Shown piece after piece: positions 5,369 to 6,578 of a stretch of DNA of 6,578 nucleotides. A program made the position numbers and the translations under genes. Positions within the stretch are counted from its first letter, which is position 1. Every line of letters starts with the position of its first letter. The notes under the pieces were generated by a model. It ran no database searches. It saw only the letters and a list, made by a program, of their open reading frames with translations, and was not told the origin of the DNA. Origin of the DNA: Planctomycetales bacterium (lineage in GTDB: Bacteria > Planctomycetota > Planctomycetia > Pirellulales > Thermoguttaceae); NCBI GenBank assembly GCA_007122045.1, contig SKJM01000519.1, positions 1 to 6,578 on the forward strand. Reading direction: 5' to 3'.

Positions 5369-6577
5369 CTAGATGTTCGAGGTGAAACCGGGAACGGCGC
5401 ACACGGGGTAGATGCCGTTTTCGTCCGGTGCGGTGGGCGGGTCCATGTCCCAGGTGCACTCGTCGGCGGCGGGCGGGAGGAAGTAGTCCGACTGATTCGC
5501 CGCCTCCCACGTAATCTGCCGGCCGCTGTAGCAGGAAAGCTGGCCCATGATGGCCGCCATCGTGCTGCGGGTCATGTAATCGCCGCAGTGGAGCGGCTCG
5601 CCCGCCCGGAGCGACGCGAAGAACTCGGTCTGCTCCTGTTGGTGAGGGTTCGGGTTCGGGCCCTGGTAGTGCCACGCATTCTCGCCGGTGATCCGCCCGG
5701 CCATCGGAAAGGCGATGCCCTTGCTGCCCAGCACGATACTGGAGTACTCGCCGTAGCAGTTCAGCGCCGTGCGGCAGTGGGCGTACAAGCGCACGCCGTT
5801 GGCGTAATGGTAGACGACCGAGTGGTGGTCGAACACGTCGCCCAGCAGGTTCTGCGCCCCGGAGCGGCCGCCGAGGCCGTGGCAGCGCAGGGGCGCGGCC
5901 TCCCGGAGGGCCCAGGTGGCGCGATCGAGGTTGTGCACCAGCGATTGGGTGACGTCGTCGCCGCACAGCCAGGAGAAGCGATACTGGTTGCCGTATTGGA
6001 TTTCGAGTTCCCGCATGCCTTGCGGGCGAACCGTGTTGCCGTAGGGCCCGCGGAGGAAGTTTTCCTCGATCGCCACGATTTCGCCGATCTGCCCGTCGTG
6101 AATTCGCCGCACCGTTTCGCGGATATTGGCCTGGAAGCGGCTGTGCAGGCCGGAGAGGACGCCCAACCCCTTCGCCTTTGCCTGCCGGCAGGCCTTGGCG
6201 GCCAGGTGGATGCCGGCCGGGTCGATGGCGTGGGGCTTCTCGACGAACACGTGTTTGCCGGCCTCGATGGCGGAGGCCATTTGCATCGGGTGGAACTTCG
6301 CCGCGTTGGCGATGAGCACGACGTCCGACGCCTCGACCACGCCCTTGTACCCGTCCAGGCCGACGAAGCAGTGGTCGTCGTCGACGGCCATCTGCTTGGG
6401 GTTCTGCTTCTCCAGCGCCCGGCGGCGGCTTTCGACGCGGCTGGCGAACACGTCGGCCATGGCCACCAGGCGCACGCCGGGGTCGGCGTGCATGGCCTGG
6501 GCCGCGGCGCCGGTACCCCGCCCGCCGCACCCGACCAACCCGACGCGGATGACGTCGCTGCCGGCGGCGTGGGCCGC
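5369..6577 (-). CDS. Gfo/Idh/MocA-family oxidoreductase, N-terminus beyond window edge
   Basis: This is an NAD(P)-dependent oxidoreductase of the Gfo/Idh/MocA family, which usually acts on sugars or sugar derivatives; the substrate here is unknown. 402 residues are visible. The Rossmann nucleotide-binding loop GLVGCGGRGTG is at 13-23, the acidic end of the second strand is in MADV near 42, and the family EKP motif with its conserved lysine is near 113-115. The C-terminal domain has DDVTQSLVHNLDRATWAL (about 208-224) with a likely catalytic-region histidine, FDHHSVVYHYANGVRLYA and STMAAIMGQLSCYSGRQITWE, which match the C-terminal domain common in planctomycete members. A TTG codon at 6538 could be taken as a start, but the frame stays open to the window edge and reads HAAGSDVIRVG just before the Rossmann loop. 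That is the usual end of a Tat signal peptide in this group, so the real start lies outside and the enzyme is probably exported to the periplasm. Export is inference, since the twin-arginine motif is not visible. Confidence 0.93.
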   Translation of the reverse strand, partial: AAHAAGSDVIRVGLVGCGGRGTGAAAQAMHADPGVRLVAMADVFASRVESRRRALEKQNPKQMAVDDDHCFVGLDGYKGVVEASDVVLIANAAKFHPMQMASAIEAGKHVFVEKPHAIDPAGIHLAAKACRQAKAKGLGVLSGLHSRFQANIRETVRRIHDGQIGEIVAIEENFLRGPYGNTVRPQGMRELEIQYGNQYRFSWLCGDDVTQSLVHNLDRATWALREAAPLRCHGLGGRSGAQNLLGDVFDHHSVVYHYANGVRLYAHCRTALNCYGEYSSIVLGSKGIAFPMAGRITGENAWHYQGPNPNPHQQEQTEFFASLRAGEPLHCGDYMTRSTMAAIMGQLSCYSGRQITWEAANQSDYFLPPAADECTWDMDPPTAPDENGIYPVCAVPGFTSNI

Positions 6578-6578
6578 C

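Noticed and set aside
4051..5385. 444-codon plus-strand frame overlapping nifS
   Set aside because: It is out of frame with nifS and gives an Arg/Ala/Gly-rich product with no motif.

Overview
The window is 6.6 kb of high-GC bacterial DNA. It most resembles a planctomycete (phylum Planctomycetota). This rests on gene content and style, not on any marker gene: a Gfo/Idh/MocA oxidoreductase of the exported planctomycete type, long intergenic leaders, few Shine-Dalgarno sites, and an 'HAAGSD' stretch before the Rossmann fold. No rRNA, tRNA, CRISPR array, insertion sequence or phage gene was seen.

Layout, left to right. (1) Bases 1-1238, minus strand: the N-terminal 412 residues of a UvrD/PcrA-type superfamily 1 DNA helicase that runs off the left edge. 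It has no stop inside the window but is plainly real, because its helicase motifs appear in order. (2) Bases 1239-1724: a divergent intergenic region of about 0.5 kb. It holds an imperfect hairpin that looks like a dispersed palindromic repeat, and a good sigma70-like promoter reading right. (3) Bases 1725-2933, plus strand: a protein of about 402 residues with a RidA/YjgF-like fold, whose C-terminal half carries motifs of the chorismatase (FkbO/Hyg5/XanB2) group. (4) Bases 2938-2966: a second good promoter, immediately after that gene. (5) Bases 3050-4054 and 4061-5287, plus strand: nifU and nifS, a two-gene iron-sulfur cluster assembly operon encoding a full three-domain NifU scaffold and a NifS cysteine desulfurase, 6 bases apart. 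(6) Bases 5288-5368: a short convergent spacer with a hairpin. (7) Bases 5369-6577, minus strand: a Gfo/Idh/MocA oxidoreductase whose N-terminus, probably a Tat signal peptide, lies beyond the right edge.

How the genes work together. NifS takes sulfur from cysteine as a persulfide and NifU builds the Fe-S cluster on its scaffold domain. No nitrogenase gene is present here, so this pair is probably the general Fe-S assembly system of the cell. The chorismatase-like gene is on the same strand just upstream but appears to be its own transcription unit; a shared role is not shown. The helicase and the oxidoreductase are unrelated neighbours facing away from the middle block.

The item most worth following up is the chorismatase-like protein. 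It lacks the substrate-binding arginine of RidA deaminases and instead has a C-terminal motif like that of enzymes that split chorismate.
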